Source: a virus. From it: a stretch of 23,646 bases of DNA. Positions 22,086-23,646 of this stretch are shown here, piece after piece. Within the stretch, counting starts at the first letter, position 1. The number at the start of each line of letters is the position of its first letter. The position numbers and the translations under genes were made by a program. The notes under the pieces are model-generated. The model made no database searches. It was not told the origin of the DNA and was given only the letters and a program-made list of their open reading frames with translations. The DNA is taken from positions 1 to 23,646 of IMG/VR virus record IMGVR_UViG_3300032049_000003, one strand, 5' to 3'.

Positions 22086-23646
22086 ATGAACGTCAGCTTC
22101 GTCACAGCGACCTATCGGGACCTGCGTGTGATCGAGACTGTACAGTCGCTGCGTCTTCACCATGGACTCCTAGATGCGGACATCGTAGTCGTAGATAATG
22201 CGCCGCATACACCAGAGGGTGCGCAACTGGAGGACTTTTCTAGAAAGACAGGCATACGGTATATTCCGTTCACTGATGCCGTCGGTACCTCACCGGCACG
22301 GAACAAGGCGATTTTAGAGGCACGTCATGAGTGGGTACTCTGTTTTGATTGTCACGTTCTTTTTCCGTCTGATTTAGTGGAGAACGTGGAACGGGCTCTA
22401 GAATATGCTGGTAATGCGCGCATTCTTTTCCATGGTGTAAAATTGTACGACGACCTGCGCAGCAACCCAGCAACACATTTTGAACCAGTGTTCAGGTATG
22501 GCATGCTCGGTATCTGGCGATATGATCCGCGAGCTGAACGCAATGAACCATTCGAAATTCCGGGCAGCGGCTTCGGCATGTTCCTGGTGAGGAAGAGTGA
22601 CTTTTTCTTAGCTGGTGGTTTTCACCCAGCAGCCCGCGGGTTCGGCGGGGAGGAAATATGCTTCCATGAAGCATTCCGCAGAACAGATGGCCGCGTAGTG
22701 TGTTTCCCGGGACTTAGGTACTGGCACAATTTTCACCAGGTGCAGGTGCGGTATCCGCTCTATCTCCATGATAAGGTCCGCAATTACATGCTGTGGTTCC
22801 GCCTTTTGAACTGGGATATCGAGCGATTGAAACGGCATTTCGTGAAGGGATTCACTGTGCCAGAGGTTACAGGGGACGGTGAATTGTGCGACGTCTCACC
22901 ACATTTGATGACAGAAGAGGAATTTGTTTCCCTGTGGGAAACGCTCGACGAACCATACGTACCTCCGACTGTTCCATCGCACCATTCGGAACAACGCGAG
23001 GCCACGCGACGAGGCTGCGGGGCATGCGGTGAACGTCCTCGGCCCGAACTGGATCACATTGCAGAAACGCTCGGACAGCTAGGGGTTGGCACTGAACACG
23101 TGACTATCGTCACGTTCGACCGCCGCTGGATTGAAAAATTTCCGTCTGCGCGGATCGTTACGCTAAACACGGAACTACGTGCGGAAAACGTTGTTTACCA
23201 GCCGCTGAACAAATTGCCACAACCAGAAGAGGGCCGATCGGTGTTGATTTGGGACCCGCCACAGCCCCTCGGTCCGATGTTTGAGACCATCCGGGACCAA
23301 GTCCACGTCTGGCCTACGCTGGTGATTTGCAATTTAGGACGCGGTGATAACATCGTCGTGCAGGTATACGATCCCCGGACACGCAGTCCAGGTATACGCG
23401 AGGAAAAGACGGTTCTGCGGGCCATACGTGAATGGCTTTCCAGTACCGGTTCTCCATATGCGGTGATCAGTCTAGACAACGAGGGAGAGGGCTACATAAT
23501 ACTATCGCGTGATCCTGCGTACAGTCACAAGAGGTTGCCGAATTGGTTTGAAAAGCTCAGAAACTTCGCTGCGAGTGCAGTACAACACGTCGCGAGCGGC
23601 GCTGCTATAGTACCCGATGAGGTGTACCGAAAACGGATAGAAATCT
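22086..23646 (+). CDS. GT2-type glycosyltransferase (partial, runs off the right edge)
   Basis: The frame from ATG 22086 is open to the window end (520 codons) with no stop. GGGAGG (22068-22073) lies 12 bases upstream. Residues 1-95 are a GT-A nucleotide-sugar domain: VSFVTATYRD, ADIVVVDNAP, GTSPARNKAI and 'CFDCHVLF' in the place of the DxD motif (D88 and H90). 'GGFHPAARGFGGEEICFHEA' (177-196) matches the 'GG..E.F.GWGGED.E' region of GalNAc/galactosyltransferase-type enzymes (GT27, Glyco_transf_7C). It ends 'VVCFPGLRYWHNFHQ'. From about residue 300, after CGACGERP, an unrecognised second domain begins (ELDHIAETLGQLGVG, SVLIWDPPQPLGP, PYAVISLDNEGEGYII). It probably transfers a sugar. The adjacent Thr-rich appendages are candidate substrates. 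Confidence 0.7.
   Translation, partial: MNVSFVTATYRDLRVIETVQSLRLHHGLLDADIVVVDNAPHTPEGAQLEDFSRKTGIRYIPFTDAVGTSPARNKAILEARHEWVLCFDCHVLFPSDLVENVERALEYAGNARILFHGVKLYDDLRSNPATHFEPVFRYGMLGIWRYDPRAERNEPFEIPGSGFGMFLVRKSDFFLAGGFHPAARGFGGEEICFHEAFRRTDGRVVCFPGLRYWHNFHQVQVRYPLYLHDKVRNYMLWFRLLNWDIERLKRHFVKGFTVPEVTGDGELCDVSPHLMTEEEFVSLWETLDEPYVPPTVPSHHSEQREATRRGCGACGERPRPELDHIAETLGQLGVGTEHVTIVTFDRRWIEKFPSARIVTLNTELRAENVVYQPLNKLPQPEEGRSVLIWDPPQPLGPMFETIRDQVHVWPTLVICNLGRGDNIVVQVYDPRTRSPGIREEKTVLRAIREWLSSTGSPYAVISLDNEGEGYIILSRDPAYSHKRLPNWFEKLRNFAASAVQHVASGAAIVPDEVYRKRIEI

Noticed and set aside
1-23646. tRNA genes, integrase/att sites or insertion sequences
   Set aside because: None was recognised by eye; no recombinase catalytic motifs, tRNA-like cloverleafs or transposon ends with target duplications were seen. 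A tRNAscan run could overturn this.

Overview
This window looks like part of the genome, or an integrated copy, of a tailed double-stranded DNA phage (Caudoviricetes). The presence of a tail tube protein, a frameshifted pair of tail chaperones and a tape measure protein, with no recognisable tail sheath, points to a siphovirus-like virion. Several proteins resemble my recollection of Planctomycetota-associated phage genes: the Pro-linker/thioredoxin-like protein, the papain-like peptidase, the 676-aa tail protein, and appendages with Thr linkers and Cys/Trp modules. That host assignment is an inference from memory, not from a search. The standard genetic code fits, since TAA, TAG and TGA all end convincing genes.

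Left end (1-2330): this is the replication and control region. A leftward gene (295-1572) encodes a replication-initiator-like protein. Inside its reading frame lie ten GGGG runs at an exact 11-bp period (three 33-bp repeats) beside an AT-rich stretch, a layout like the origin inside the lambda O gene. GTTGCA/TGCAAC motifs, including a perfect 14-bp palindrome, occur near the left edge and in the gap between the initiator and a rightward AlpA/excisionase-like gene. A small leftward gene of unknown function follows.

Rightward block A (2334-4560): a helix-turn-helix/zinc-ribbon protein, a small helical protein, a secreted-looking Pro-linker protein with a thioredoxin-like end, a papain-like cysteine peptidase and an XhlA-like coiled-coil/membrane protein. 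The last two may form a lysis module.

Rightward block B (4562-12856): packaging and head genes. These are the small and large terminase subunits, a KTSC-domain protein, a protease-scaffold fusion, a DUF2190-like decoration protein, the major capsid protein, a head-tail connector, a tail tube protein and a DUF935/Mu gp29-like portal. The portal lies unusually far downstream. The protease-scaffold and the capsid N-terminus share an 11-residue motif that may be a maturation signal.

Rightward block C (12889-22067): tail genes. A chaperone pair is joined by a -1 frameshift at a nine-A run. Then come a short tape measure protein, a distal tail or baseplate protein, a terminator-like protein, and two large appendage proteins built of repeated Cys/Trp modules joined by Thr/Ser and Pro linkers. 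The last gene (22086 to the edge) is a GT2-type glycosyltransferase with a GT27-like acceptor-side motif. Its position right after mucin-like Thr-rich proteins suggests a phage-encoded O-glycosylation system for the tail appendages. This is the most interesting possibility here. Many rightward genes overlap by a few bases or are separated by very short gaps, so most of 2334-23646 is probably one or a few long transcripts.
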